Source: Lysobacterales bacterium
GTDB taxonomy: Bacteria > Pseudomonadota > Gammaproteobacteria > Xanthomonadales > Xanthomonadaceae
Direction: 5' to 3'
Assembly: GCA_017302135.1 (NCBI GenBank)
Contig: JAFLDZ010000029.1
Coordinates: 1 to 35,792, forward strand
Length of the DNA: 35,792 nt
A program made the translations under genes and the position numbers. Shown one piece after another: positions 15,945 through 23,987 of the stretch. Within the stretch, counting starts at the first letter, position 1, and each line of letters starts with the position of its first letter. Under the pieces are notes generated by a model, which saw nothing but the letters and a program-made list of their open reading frames with translations, ran no database searches and was not told the origin of the DNA.

Positions 15945-16541
15945 TTACTTCGGCGGCTCGACCTTGATCGACGGATCGTTGAAGCGCGAATAGTGAACCG
16001 TCATCGTGCTGGCCTGCTTGCCGGTGCTTCCGGTGGTCTGCATCTTCAGCGGATAGCCGTTCATCCCCACCCAGATCAGCGACGTGGTCGCCGGTTTGCG
16101 CGCGGTCTGGGTCATCCGGTACTTCTTCGCAGGTTTGCCGTTGACCGTCTCCATACCCAGCGCTTCGATCTGCATCTGGTCGACTTCGCGGAAGGCGCGG
16201 TCGGATTCGCGCCACTGGGTCACGGTGCCCTTGGGCATCGGGATCTTCATCGTGCGGCCGTCGATGGTCATGTACATGGTGTCGCCGATCACATACTGGG
16301 TGCCCATCGGCATGCTCATGCGATAGCGGTCGGGGGCGACGAAATCCATTTCCATCTTCTGCATCCGCCTGTCGCTGCCTTCCATGGTCACGTGATAGCT
16401 GCGCAGCGCCAGGAATTTGACGCTCAGCGCCTTCATCTCCTCTTTCGGACCGGCCCAGGCAGCGACGGCAGCGAGCAGCGACAGCGGAACGAGCAGCCAA
16501 GCGAGGCGCTGGGTGGAGCGGGCATGGCGCGAGGACGACAT
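15945..16541 (-). CDS. Exported LolA-like outer membrane lipoprotein-sorting domain protein
   Basis: 198 residues from the ATG at 16541, with GGGAG a few bases upstream; the longer frame to 16595 is less likely. A basic N-terminus and a hydrophobic stretch ending AAVAAWA give a Sec signal peptide cut near residue 29. The mature part is strand-rich and Met-rich (MQKMEMDFVAPDRYRMSMPM, GDTMYMTIDGRTMKIPM), a pattern of the LolA/LppX-like half-barrel fold. It ends FNDPSIKVEPPK. It would act in the periplasm, perhaps binding a lipid or hydrophobic ligand. It lies 67 bases upstream of soeA on the same strand, so co-transcription is possible, but no functional link is known. Confidence 0.7.
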   Translation of the reverse strand: MSSSRHARSTQRLAWLLVPLSLLAAVAAWAGPKEEMKALSVKFLALRSYHVTMEGSDRRMQKMEMDFVAPDRYRMSMPMGTQYVIGDTMYMTIDGRTMKIPMPKGTVTQWRESDRAFREVDQMQIEALGMETVNGKPAKKYRMTQTARKPATTSLIWVGMNGYPLKMQTTGSTGKQASTMTVHYSRFNDPSIKVEPPK

Positions 16542-16657
16542 CGTTGGAACTCCCGTGGGATGGAATGGCTGAATGTAAGGCTGCGCTGTTCGCATTAGCG
16601 CAAAATCCGCGCAGAACCGGCCATCATGGGCCTCTACAAGGGGAGTACATCCGCACG

Positions 16658-17488
16658 ATGGACACCGCCGACACGACGCTGTGGCGCCTGTGGCTGTTCC
16701 TCGGTCTGCTGGCGACGCTGTCGCTGGCCGAGCGTCTGCGTCCCGGGCCGAATCCGCCGCAGCGGCGCAGCCGGCGCTGGTCGGCGCATCTGGCGCTGAT
16801 CGCGCTCGACACGCTGATCGCGCGATTGCTGCTGCCGGCCGGCGCGTTCGGCGCGGCGGTGTGGGCGCAGTCCGCCGGCGTGGGGCTGTTCAATCTGGCC
16901 CCGGAGGCGCTGCCGATGTGGCTCGAAGCGCTGCTCGCCCTGCTGCTGCTCGATCTTGCGATCTACTGGCAGCATCGCTGGTTGCACAGTGTGTCGTGGC
17001 TGTGGCGGCTGCATCGCACCCATCACACCGACACCACCCTGGATGCCACGTCCGCGCTGCGCTTCCATCCGCTGGAGATGCTGGTCTCGCTGGCCTACAA
17101 GTGCGCGCTGGCGATCGCGCTGGGCATCGATCCGGCAGTGCTGCTGGCGTTCGAGGCGCTGCTGTCGAGTTTCGCGCTGATCACCCACGCCAATCTGTCG
17201 CTGCCGCCGCGTTTGGACACCGCGCTGCGTTGGGTGCTGGTAACGCCGGCCATGCACTGGATCCATCACAGCACCCATCGCGACGAACAGCAGCGCAATT
17301 TCGGGCTCCACCTCAGCATCTGGGATCGGCTGTTCGGCAGCTATGCGGATCATGCGCGCGATCGGCCGCAGACCTTCGGCGTGGAAGGCGTGGGGATCGA
17401 GCGCGCGACGCGCGTTGTCGATCTGCTGCGCGAACCGTTTCGCGCGGACGGGTCGATCGATTCAACCGGGGAAACGAAGGTCGCGTAG
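16658..17488 (+). CDS. Sterol desaturase / fatty acid hydroxylase family membrane protein
   Basis: 276 residues from the ATG at 16658, with a GGGGAG-like site some 13 bases before it. Membrane segments lie near residues 8-24, 45-72 and 86-105, with more in the 140-195 region. The diiron histidine motifs are present: His106-x3-His110, His119-x2-His122-His123 and His200-x2-His203-His204, plus a later HSTHRDE. Such enzymes use O2 and two irons to hydroxylate or desaturate a lipid chain or ring. The substrate is unknown. It is divergent from the LolA-like gene and its last 27 bases overlap the convergent glycosyltransferase gene. Confidence 0.85.
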   Translation: MDTADTTLWRLWLFLGLLATLSLAERLRPGPNPPQRRSRRWSAHLALIALDTLIARLLLPAGAFGAAVWAQSAGVGLFNLAPEALPMWLEALLALLLLDLAIYWQHRWLHSVSWLWRLHRTHHTDTTLDATSALRFHPLEMLVSLAYKCALAIALGIDPAVLLAFEALLSSFALITHANLSLPPRLDTALRWVLVTPAMHWIHHSTHRDEQQRNFGLHLSIWDRLFGSYADHARDRPQTFGVEGVGIERATRVVDLLREPFRADGSIDSTGETKVA

Positions 17489-18142
17489 CCAGTCCATGAG
17501 TGTGGCCTGTTTCGGCGTCGGCGCGGACAGCGCATGCAGCGCTTCGACCAGCGCGGCGAGATCGTCGACGGTGTCGACATCGCACAGCCGGCGCAGGGTC
17601 GCCACCGACGCATCGCCCAGGGCAGCGAGAAAACGCATCGCAGTGTCGGACTGCGACCACGGCGTCTCCGACCACGCATGTTCCGGCACCGCGATGCGCG
17701 TGCCGAACAGCCAGAAACCACCGTCTTCGCTGGGGCCGATGGCGTGCTCGTGGGTATCGAGTGCGGCGCAGGCGGCCAGCACGTCGTCGGCGCGCAGCTG
17801 CGGCGCATCCGCGCCGATCAGCACCGCGCGGCCGTGCCGTTCGCGCAAGGTTTCGCAGACGGTGCGCATGCGCGCACCCAGATCGCCGTCGCCCTGCGCG
17901 ATGCGCGGCAGGTCGCGCCAGATCGGTGCATCCAGCGCATCGGCTTCCGCCACTGCCCAGTACGCCACGAGTCCGGGCATCGAGATTCGCGCATGCATCG
18001 CGACGTCGGCGACGGCGGCGGCGGCGTGGCGATGAAAAGCCTCTGCCGAGTGCCGTCCGATCGCCTGCGCGAGCCGGGTTTTCAGCGGCGAATGGCCGGG
18101 CGTCTTCACGAAAATGGCAAGGCCTGCCGATGACGCGCTCAT
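17462..18142 (-). CDS. TIGR04282-type arsenosugar biosynthesis glycosyltransferase
   Basis: 226 residues from the ATG at 18142, in ATGA overlap with the upstream stop. It begins AGLAIFVKTPGHSPLKTRLA, a nucleotidyltransferase-like start typical of the TIGR04282 family. GADAPQL, IGPSEDGGFWLFG and a C-terminal DVDTVDDL follow. Family members are annotated in arsenosugar clusters beside a second glycosyltransferase, ArsS and ArsM, exactly as here. The chemistry is not settled; a role in handling a nucleotide-activated sugar precursor is the usual suggestion. It is the last gene of the operon and its 3' end overlaps the convergent membrane hydroxylase gene by 27 bases. Confidence 0.85.
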   Translation of the reverse strand: MSASSAGLAIFVKTPGHSPLKTRLAQAIGRHSAEAFHRHAAAAVADVAMHARISMPGLVAYWAVAEADALDAPIWRDLPRIAQGDGDLGARMRTVCETLRERHGRAVLIGADAPQLRADDVLAACAALDTHEHAIGPSEDGGFWLFGTRIAVPEHAWSETPWSQSDTAMRFLAALGDASVATLRRLCDVDTVDDLAALVEALHALSAPTPKQATLMDWLRDLRFPG

Positions 18143-18807
18143 CGACGCATCTCGCGCCACGCCTGATCTGCAGTGAGCCGCCAATGGCGCAGGGTCGTGC
18201 GCAGCCAGCCGCGCTCGGCATACTTGCGCGCGCTGGTGACCAGTGCGGCGTCGATCGCGCGCAGCGGCAGACCCGCGCGGCGCGCGCGCCACACCAGCGC
18301 ATGATCTTCGCCATGGGCAAGCTGCGGATCGAAGCCGTCGAGACGCTCGAACTCCAGGCGTGGAATCAGCAGGCCCTGATCGCCGAACGGCAGGCCGAGT
18401 CGACGCGAGCGCCAGTTCGCGCCGATCGCATTCGCGCGCATCGCCCATTGCAGCGGTTTAGGCCCTTCGGCATCGAACCGCAGCCGGAACCAGCCCAACG
18501 CGGGTTCGTCGCGTTCGAGGAAGGCACGCAGCGCCGGCAGCGTTTCGGACGTGAGCCGGGTGTCGGCGTGCAGGAACCACAGCCATGCACGTCGTGCCGC
18601 GCGCGCGCCGGCATTCTGCTGGTGCGCGCGGCCCTTCGGCACACGCATGGCATCGGCGGGCATCGGCTGCGCATCGCCATCCGCGAACACCGGCAGCAAC
18701 TCGGCAGCGGCGGCGTGTTCGCGCAGTGCGGCATACAGCGGTGGCCAGGATCGATCACCAGGCCCGACCGGCAACACGATCGACACCTGCGACAGCGGGT
18801 CGCTCAT
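18139..18807 (-). CDS. TIGR04283-type arsenosugar biosynthesis glycosyltransferase (GT2 fold)
   Basis: 222 residues from the ATG at 18807, overlapping the arsS stop by four bases. It opens VSIVLPVGPGD in place of the usual 'SVVIPVLNE'-type start, and carries PKGRAHQQNAGARAA and WLWFLHADTRL, where HADT is the DxD-like metal/sugar-nucleotide site. PFGDQGLLIPR and DGFDPQLAHGEDHALVWRAR are the typical later GT2 motifs. It probably transfers a sugar unit in arsenosugar assembly, next to TIGR04282. The longer open frame to 19662 is a shadow of arsS. The family match is strong; the exact acceptor is unknown. Confidence 0.85.
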   Translation of the reverse strand: MSDPLSQVSIVLPVGPGDRSWPPLYAALREHAAAAELLPVFADGDAQPMPADAMRVPKGRAHQQNAGARAARRAWLWFLHADTRLTSETLPALRAFLERDEPALGWFRLRFDAEGPKPLQWAMRANAIGANWRSRRLGLPFGDQGLLIPRLEFERLDGFDPQLAHGEDHALVWRARRAGLPLRAIDAALVTSARKYAERGWLRTTLRHWRLTADQAWREMRR

Positions 18808-19811
18808 CCGGTCAGCGCACCGCCACAGCTGCTGCCGCTGCCGGCGGTACAGGCGTAGCAGTGGCGGCCGAAGGCGATCGGCCAGCGCTCGATCTCGTCC
18901 AGACGTGCGATGTCCCACAGCGTGCTGCGCTGCGCGCCCGCAGGCAGCGGCAGCATCTGGTTGAAGTCGCAGTCGTACAGGGTGCCGTCCCAGCCCACCG
19001 AGACCAGATTGCGGCACATCACGCCTTCGGCGGCGCGCGGATTGAAGTGATCGATCAACAACTGCATGTACGCGTCGAGCTGACCGTCGCGTTCGAGCGC
19101 GTGGAGGAAGCGTTTGATCGGCATGTTCGCGATCGTGAACAGCCGGTGGAAGACGATGCCGAAATCCTCGAACAGACGCGTGCGGTAGTCCGCTTCCAGC
19201 GCGGCCTGCGCTGGCGGCAGCGAGGGGCCACCCGGGTTGTAGACCAGATCCAGCTCCAGTGCGCTGCCTTCGCGGCCGTAGCCCAGCGCATTGAGCCGCT
19301 GCAGCGCGTCGATGCTCTGCAGGAACACGCCCTTGCCGCGCTGTTTCTCGACATTCGCCGACGAGTAGCAGGGCAGCGAGGCGACCACCGCAATGCCGTT
19401 TTCGGCGAGGAATCCGCCGGTGTCTTCCTGTCCGGGCTCGAACAGCACGGTGAGATTGCAGCGGTCGATGACCTTCAGTCCGTGCGCGCGCCCGGCCGCA
19501 GCGAGCCGGCGAAACTGCGGATGCAGCTCCGGCGCGCCGCCGGTGATGTCCAATGTATGCAGCGCCGGGGCGGTCGACATCAGTTCGATCAGCCGGTCGA
19601 TGCCGCGCGCGTCCAGCGCTTCCTCGCGCTTCGGCCCGGATTCGACGTGGCAATGCGTGCACGCCAGATTGCAGCGCGCGGTCAGATTCACCTGCAGGAT
19701 TTCCAGCGGCGTGCGCGGCAGCGACAGGCCGTGGCGTTCGAGCATGCGCGGGAACGCAACGACGGGCGCGGCGATCGCGAGTGTTTCCGGTTCGGCGAAG
19801 CCGGTGTTCAT
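18804..19811 (-). CDS. arsS: Arsenosugar biosynthesis radical SAM protein ArsS
   Basis: 335 residues from the ATG at 19811, in ATGA overlap with the upstream gene. The radical SAM cluster motif CNLACTHC supplies Cys47/51/54. LDITGGAPELHPQF is the SAM-binding region. The Cys-containing C-terminus includes GVMCRNLVSVGWDGTLYDCD and ends in HCYACTAGSGSSCGG. This layout is that of ArsS, which joins a 5'-deoxyadenosyl group to dimethylated arsenic on the way to arsenosugars. Some members of the family use selenocysteine near the C-terminus; this one has only ordinary codons there (Cys318, Cys321, Cys329). Two glycosyltransferases follow directly and ArsM leads the operon, which fits the pathway. 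Confidence 0.9.
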   Translation of the reverse strand: MNTGFAEPETLAIAAPVVAFPRMLERHGLSLPRTPLEILQVNLTARCNLACTHCHVESGPKREEALDARGIDRLIELMSTAPALHTLDITGGAPELHPQFRRLAAAGRAHGLKVIDRCNLTVLFEPGQEDTGGFLAENGIAVVASLPCYSSANVEKQRGKGVFLQSIDALQRLNALGYGREGSALELDLVYNPGGPSLPPAQAALEADYRTRLFEDFGIVFHRLFTIANMPIKRFLHALERDGQLDAYMQLLIDHFNPRAAEGVMCRNLVSVGWDGTLYDCDFNQMLPLPAGAQRSTLWDIARLDEIERWPIAFGRHCYACTAGSGSSCGGALTG

Positions 19812-20626
19812 CGCTGCGTGGCCGGCACGAAATCGATGTCGCCGAACCAGGTGGTCGCGGTTTCGCCTGTGCCGTCGGTGTCCACCGAGACCGCGACGCC
19901 GATGATGCGTTTCGGATCGGTGTTGAATGCGCGCCGGTAGTCTTCGGTCACGTCGCGCTTGAACGACACCCACTTGCCCAGCGGCGTGTCGCCGTTGGCG
20001 GCGACCACCAGCGCCACGAACGGCGTTTCGGCGCTTTCGTGGATGCTGTCGACCGGATGGCGATTGTCCCAGACGTAGCACAGCGCCGCCGACAGCTGCT
20101 GCTTGCCGTGGCGCGCGCGCCCGAGCTTGAAGCGCGCGCGCTCCTTCAGGGTCATCGCGTCTTCGCTGCGCTCGAAGTACACGTAGATGCGCGCGACCTG
20201 ATCGTCGCGGTCGCTGTCGGTGAGGTCCGCGCCCTGCAGCATCCGCTCGGTGCGCCAGCGCCAGCGCATCACCGGCGTCTGTTTGGGATCGACGAACATG
20301 CCGTGGCGCAGCGACGACGCCGAACCATCCGCGCGCGCGCGCAGCACGATGGTGCCGCCATCGTTCACGAGGTCGTAGAACGTCTGATGCTCGACTTTCG
20401 GCTGCGTCTGCACCGCCCAGCCGGGCGGCGCGGTGGCGGCCAGCGGGCCGGACGAAAACGGCGTCGGCCGCGCGATCAGCCGGGGCTGCGCTGCGGCCGG
20501 CGCGGGCGCGTGACCGGCGCGACGCTTCGCTGCCGATGCATCGAACGCGGTCAGCGCCAGCGCGGCGGCGAATACGCCAATCACGCACGTGGCGCGCAAA
20601 ACGGAAAAGAGATTGGTGCTGATCAC
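19808..20626 (-). CDS. DUF3047 exported protein
   Basis: 272 residues from a GTG at 20626, overlapping the upstream stop in GTGA. A signal peptide is clear: a hydrophobic run VIGVFAAALALTAFDASA ends near residue 33. The mature part has the DUF3047 pattern, with MRWRWRTER, DDQVARIYVYFE, LCYVWDNRHPVDSI, ALVVAANGDTPLGKWVSFKRDV and a final VSVDTDGTGE-TATTWFGDIDF. The domain resembles a carbohydrate-binding or lectin-like beta sandwich. No function is established. Its four-base overlaps with the oxidoreductase gene upstream and arsS downstream place it firmly in the arsenosugar-type operon, though it acts outside the cytoplasm. Confidence 0.8.
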   Translation of the reverse strand: MISTNLFSVLRATCVIGVFAAALALTAFDASAAKRRAGHAPAPAAAQPRLIARPTPFSSGPLAATAPPGWAVQTQPKVEHQTFYDLVNDGGTIVLRARADGSASSLRHGMFVDPKQTPVMRWRWRTERMLQGADLTDSDRDDQVARIYVYFERSEDAMTLKERARFKLGRARHGKQQLSAALCYVWDNRHPVDSIHESAETPFVALVVAANGDTPLGKWVSFKRDVTEDYRRAFNTDPKRIIGVAVSVDTDGTGETATTWFGDIDFVPATQR

Positions 20627-22755
20627 TTGCGCTCCCAGTCGTGGTATTTCCGAACCCAGCGCAGCAGGCGTTCCGGCTGATGGCGCTTGCGGCGCGTCCC
20701 GGCGGCGAACTTGGCGGCTTCGGCGAACGTCGGATAGGCGAACACAGTGCCGAGGATCTTGTCCAGTCCGAGATCGTGCTTCATCGCCAGCGCGAAGATC
20801 GCGATCAGGTCGCCGGCGCGGGCGCCGACCACGGTCGCACCGAGGATCGTGTCCTTGCCCGGCGGCACCAGCACTTTGACGAAGCCCTCGGTCGCGCCCT
20901 CGGCGATCGCGCGGTCCAGCTCCGAAAACGGATGGACGATGACTTCGACCGCGATCTTCCGCTCCGCCGCTTCGCGTTCGTTGATGCCGACCCGCGCGAG
21001 TTCCGGGTCGGTATAGGTCGCCGCAGGCAGCACGCGGTAATCGGCGCGGAACGATTTGAAGCGCCCGAACAGCGCGTTCACCGCTGCGTACCAGGCCTGA
21101 TGAGCGCCGGCATGGGTCAGCTGGAACGGGCCGGTCACGTCGCCCACCGCGAGAATGTTCGGAAATTTGGTGCGCAGGTAATCGTCGGTTTCGATCGTGC
21201 GGTTCTTGCGCAGCGGAATGCCCAGCGTTTCAAGACCGAAGCCGTCGACGTTGGCGGTGCGGCCCACCGCCACCAGCAGCAGATCGAACGGCAGTTCGGT
21301 GCGCAAGCCGTCGTGTTCGATCGCCAGCAGATGCGGCTCGCCGGCACGCGCTTCGATCGCTTTGCGGCCGAGCAGTACGCGCACGCCGTCGCGTTCAAGC
21401 GATGACTGCACCACGGCAGCGGCGTCGGCGTCCTCGCGCGCCAGCAGCTGCGGCGCCATTTCGACGATGCTCACGTCGCAGTCGAAGCGCGACAGGCTCT
21501 GCGCCAGTTCGCAGCCGATCGGGCCGCCGCCCAGCACCACGATCCGCTGCGGCAATGCTTCGAGCGCCCAGAAGGTATCGGACGTGCAGTACGGCACGTG
21601 ATCCAGACCGGGAATCGGCGGTACGAACGGTCGCGCACCGGTGGCGATGACCAGATGACGCGCGCTCAGCCGCTGGCCGTTCACTTCGACTTCCCATGGC
21701 GAAACGATCCGCGCTTCGCCCTGCAGCACTTCGACGCCCAGACCGGTGTAGCGTTCGACCGAATCGTTCGGCTCGATCGCCGCGATCGAGGCGCGCACAT
21801 GCGCCATCACCGTTGCGAAGTCGGGCATGCCGCGCTGCGCGGGAATGCCGAAGTCCGGTGCGCGGTCGACTTCCGCAGCGGCATGCGCGGCGCGGATCAG
21901 CGCTTTCGACGGCACGCAGCCGCGATTGAGGCAATCGCCGCCCATTTCCGCCTTCTCGATCAGCGTGACCTTCGCGCGCACGGTCGCGGCGATATAGCTG
22001 GTCACCAGCCCCGCAGCGCCCGCACCGATCACGATCAGGTTGCGGTCGAAGCGCCTGGGCTTGCTCCAGCCGCGATAGACGCGCCGCGCGCGCAGCGCAT
22101 CCAGCACCTTGCGCGCGATCAGCGGCAGCAGCGCCAGCGCGGTGAAAGCGATGGCCAGCGGCAGACTCAGGATGTCGCCCACCGACTGCAGCCTGCCCAG
22201 CTCGCGCCCTGCGTTCACGTAAACGATGGTCGCGGGCAGCATGCCGATCAGGCTGACCCAGGCGTAGGTGAGCGTGCGGATTCCGGTCAGGCCCATCGCC
22301 AGATTGATCACGAAGAACGGGAACACCGGCGCCAGCCGCAGCGCGAACAGATAGAACCCGCCCTCGCGATCGATGCCGGCATCGATCGTCTTCAGACGCT
22401 CGCCGAATTTCGCCCGCACCGCGTCGCGGAACAGATAGCGCGCGCTCAGCATCGCCAGGGTCGCGCCGATCGTCGCCGAGATCGCGACCACGACGCTGCC
22501 GGTGCGCAGACCGAACAGCGCGCCCGCGAACAGCGTGAGAATGGTGGCGCCCGGAATCGACAGCGCAGTCGCGCCGACGTAGATCGCCGCGAAGCCGAGG
22601 ATAGCGGCCCAGGGATGCGCGGCGGCGTAGGCGCGGGCATCGCCGAGCAGCGACTGCAGCTTCTGCAGGCTCAGATAGTCGCCCAGTCCGCCGAAGTACA
22701 CGCCGAACGCAGCGCCGACCAGCACCAGCAACAGAATCGCTTTGGAGGCTTTCAT
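20623..22755 (-). CDS. VTT (TVP38/TMEM64) membrane domain fused to mercuric-reductase-like FAD oxidoreductase
   Basis: 710 residues from the ATG at 22755; a TTG at 22770 would add five. Residues 1-220 form a membrane domain of the DedA/TVP38 (VTT) type, with the characteristic SIPGATILTLFAGALFG and FALRLAPVFPFFVINLAMG. Residues 240-710 are a complete pyridine nucleotide-disulfide oxidoreductase. They include the FAD site GAGAAGL at 244-250, redox-active Cys275 and Cys280 in GGDCLNRGCVPSK, an NAD(P)H site VVLGGGPIGCELAQ, the second FAD motif ILAVGDV, and the dimerisation domain. It resembles MerA and dihydrolipoamide dehydrogenase but lacks a heavy-metal-associated domain. The substrate is unknown. 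It follows arsM by eight bases, so a part in arsenic or thiol redox chemistry at the membrane is possible. Confidence 0.85.
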   Translation of the reverse strand: MKASKAILLLVLVGAAFGVYFGGLGDYLSLQKLQSLLGDARAYAAAHPWAAILGFAAIYVGATALSIPGATILTLFAGALFGLRTGSVVVAISATIGATLAMLSARYLFRDAVRAKFGERLKTIDAGIDREGGFYLFALRLAPVFPFFVINLAMGLTGIRTLTYAWVSLIGMLPATIVYVNAGRELGRLQSVGDILSLPLAIAFTALALLPLIARKVLDALRARRVYRGWSKPRRFDRNLIVIGAGAAGLVTSYIAATVRAKVTLIEKAEMGGDCLNRGCVPSKALIRAAHAAAEVDRAPDFGIPAQRGMPDFATVMAHVRASIAAIEPNDSVERYTGLGVEVLQGEARIVSPWEVEVNGQRLSARHLVIATGARPFVPPIPGLDHVPYCTSDTFWALEALPQRIVVLGGGPIGCELAQSLSRFDCDVSIVEMAPQLLAREDADAAAVVQSSLERDGVRVLLGRKAIEARAGEPHLLAIEHDGLRTELPFDLLLVAVGRTANVDGFGLETLGIPLRKNRTIETDDYLRTKFPNILAVGDVTGPFQLTHAGAHQAWYAAVNALFGRFKSFRADYRVLPAATYTDPELARVGINEREAAERKIAVEVIVHPFSELDRAIAEGATEGFVKVLVPPGKDTILGATVVGARAGDLIAIFALAMKHDLGLDKILGTVFAYPTFAEAAKFAAGTRRKRHQPERLLRWVRKYHDWERK

Positions 22756-22763
22756 CGGCGCGC

Positions 22764-23780
22764 TCAGCAACAGGCCGCGGATGCGGCGGCCGTGGTTGCC
22801 GGCGCGCAGTCGAACAGGCCGAAATGCGCGCCGCGCGCGGTCACCGTGAAGTGTTCGGCGTAACGCGTGCGCGCCAGCATGTCGGCGGTGTTGCCGCAGA
22901 CCAGCATCGGCCGGCCGCGCTCGAAACGATGGTGGTCATCCAGGACGAACGCATGCGGATGATGCGGAATGGTGCCGCGATAGGTCGCGACCTGGCCGTA
23001 GTCCTCGCAGCGGTCTTCCAGATCCAGCTTGAACGCGCGCACGGTGATGCTCTCGAAGCGCACATGGCCGATCACCGCCTCGATGCCGGCATCCAGCAGC
23101 GGCACCGGGCTGCGCGAGACGATGCGGAAATCCGCGCAGCCCAGATCCAGCAGCAGGCGTCTGAAGTCTTCCAGATACAGCGCGCCGGACAGGCATTCGC
23201 CGCGCAGCACCGGGTCCTGCAGCAGCGCGTCGGGGATGCGGCGGTCGGCGAACACGTCGGAGAAGTACAGCTCGCCGCCCGGCTTCAGGGCGCGGAACAC
23301 TTCGGCCAGCACCCGCGCCTTGTCGCCCGCCAGATTCAGCACGCAGTTGGAGATCACCGCATCGATGCTGGCGCTGGCGATCCCGGATGCCGCCAGATCC
23401 TCGATCGAGCCCAGCCGGAACTCGATATTGTCCAGACCCGTGGTGCGGCGGTGCTCGGCGACATTGCGCTCGGCCACCGCCAGCTGCTGCGGGGTCATGT
23501 CGATGCCGATCACCCGGCCCGCCGGCCCGACCAGCCGCGAGGCGAGGAAGGCGTCGCGGCCGGTGCCGCAGCCCAGGTCGACCACGGTCGCGCCGGTCGC
23601 CGCCGCCGGGATCGGCGAGCCGCAGCCGTAGAAGCGGTCGGTGACCTCGCGCGGAATCTCGCGCAGCCAGTCCTGCAGATGGGCGGGCATCGCCTCGGGG
23701 CTGCAGCAGGCGCCGGTCTTCAGGTCGCGCTGGCTGGTCAGGGTTTCCCCGTAATACTGCTGGATGGCGCTGTCGCCCAT
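22764..23780 (-). CDS. arsM: Arsenite methyltransferase ArsM
   Basis: 338 residues from the ATG at 23780, with GGAG seven bases upstream; longer frames are rejected. It is a class I SAM-dependent methyltransferase with DLGCGTGRD as motif I, and the N-terminal YYGETL and RFYGCGSPIP typical of ArsM. Cys25, Cys53, Cys146 and Cys196 have spacings of 28 and 50 (first to second, third to fourth) that match the four arsenic-binding cysteines known from algal CmArsM (44, 72, 174, 224). Three successive methyl transfers to arsenite are the family's reaction, in the cytoplasm. The C-terminus ends in AACC, a possible extra thiol pair. It leads the six-gene operon and faces a WYL regulator across about 207 bases. 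Confidence 0.9.
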   Translation of the reverse strand: MGDSAIQQYYGETLTSQRDLKTGACCSPEAMPAHLQDWLREIPREVTDRFYGCGSPIPAAATGATVVDLGCGTGRDAFLASRLVGPAGRVIGIDMTPQQLAVAERNVAEHRRTTGLDNIEFRLGSIEDLAASGIASASIDAVISNCVLNLAGDKARVLAEVFRALKPGGELYFSDVFADRRIPDALLQDPVLRGECLSGALYLEDFRRLLLDLGCADFRIVSRSPVPLLDAGIEAVIGHVRFESITVRAFKLDLEDRCEDYGQVATYRGTIPHHPHAFVLDDHHRFERGRPMLVCGNTADMLARTRYAEHFTVTARGAHFGLFDCAPATTAAASAACC

Positions 23781-23859
23781 GGTCGGCTCCGTGAGGTGCG
23801 GGTGGTGCACCCGGTCGAAACAAGAGGGGGCAGGTGCGGGAAACGGTGTGCGGCGATGC

Positions 23860-23878
23860 GGTCGCAGCGGTTGCGACC
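23860..23878. promoter_or_regulatory. Candidate operator between arsM and the WYL regulator
   Basis: A perfect inverted repeat, GGTCGCA-GCGGT-TGCGACC, lies in the divergent intergenic region, about 80 bases before arsM and 110 before the regulator gene. Size and place suit a dimeric repressor or activator site, possibly for the WYL protein itself. No second copy was found in the window, and no clear promoter boxes were assigned beside it. Confidence 0.4.
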
Positions 23879-23987
23879 CCTGCACGATACGATGGATGAC
23901 TGGTTTCAGAGGCATCCTCCGGAGGTATCGCGAGGATGCGGACCGCCCGCCCTGCACCCGCCATTAGCATCCTTCATAATCGAGCAC

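Noticed and set aside
13232..15967. 911-codon plus-strand open frame opposite soeA
   Set aside because: It is the mirror of a GC-rich coding frame, giving Arg/His/Gln/Ala-rich sequence with no motif. The soeA reading has complete family motifs.
23975..23980. CATAAT as a -10 box for the WYL regulator gene
   Set aside because: It lies only eight bases before the start codon, so a transcript from it would be almost leaderless, and no convincing -35 box stands at the right distance.
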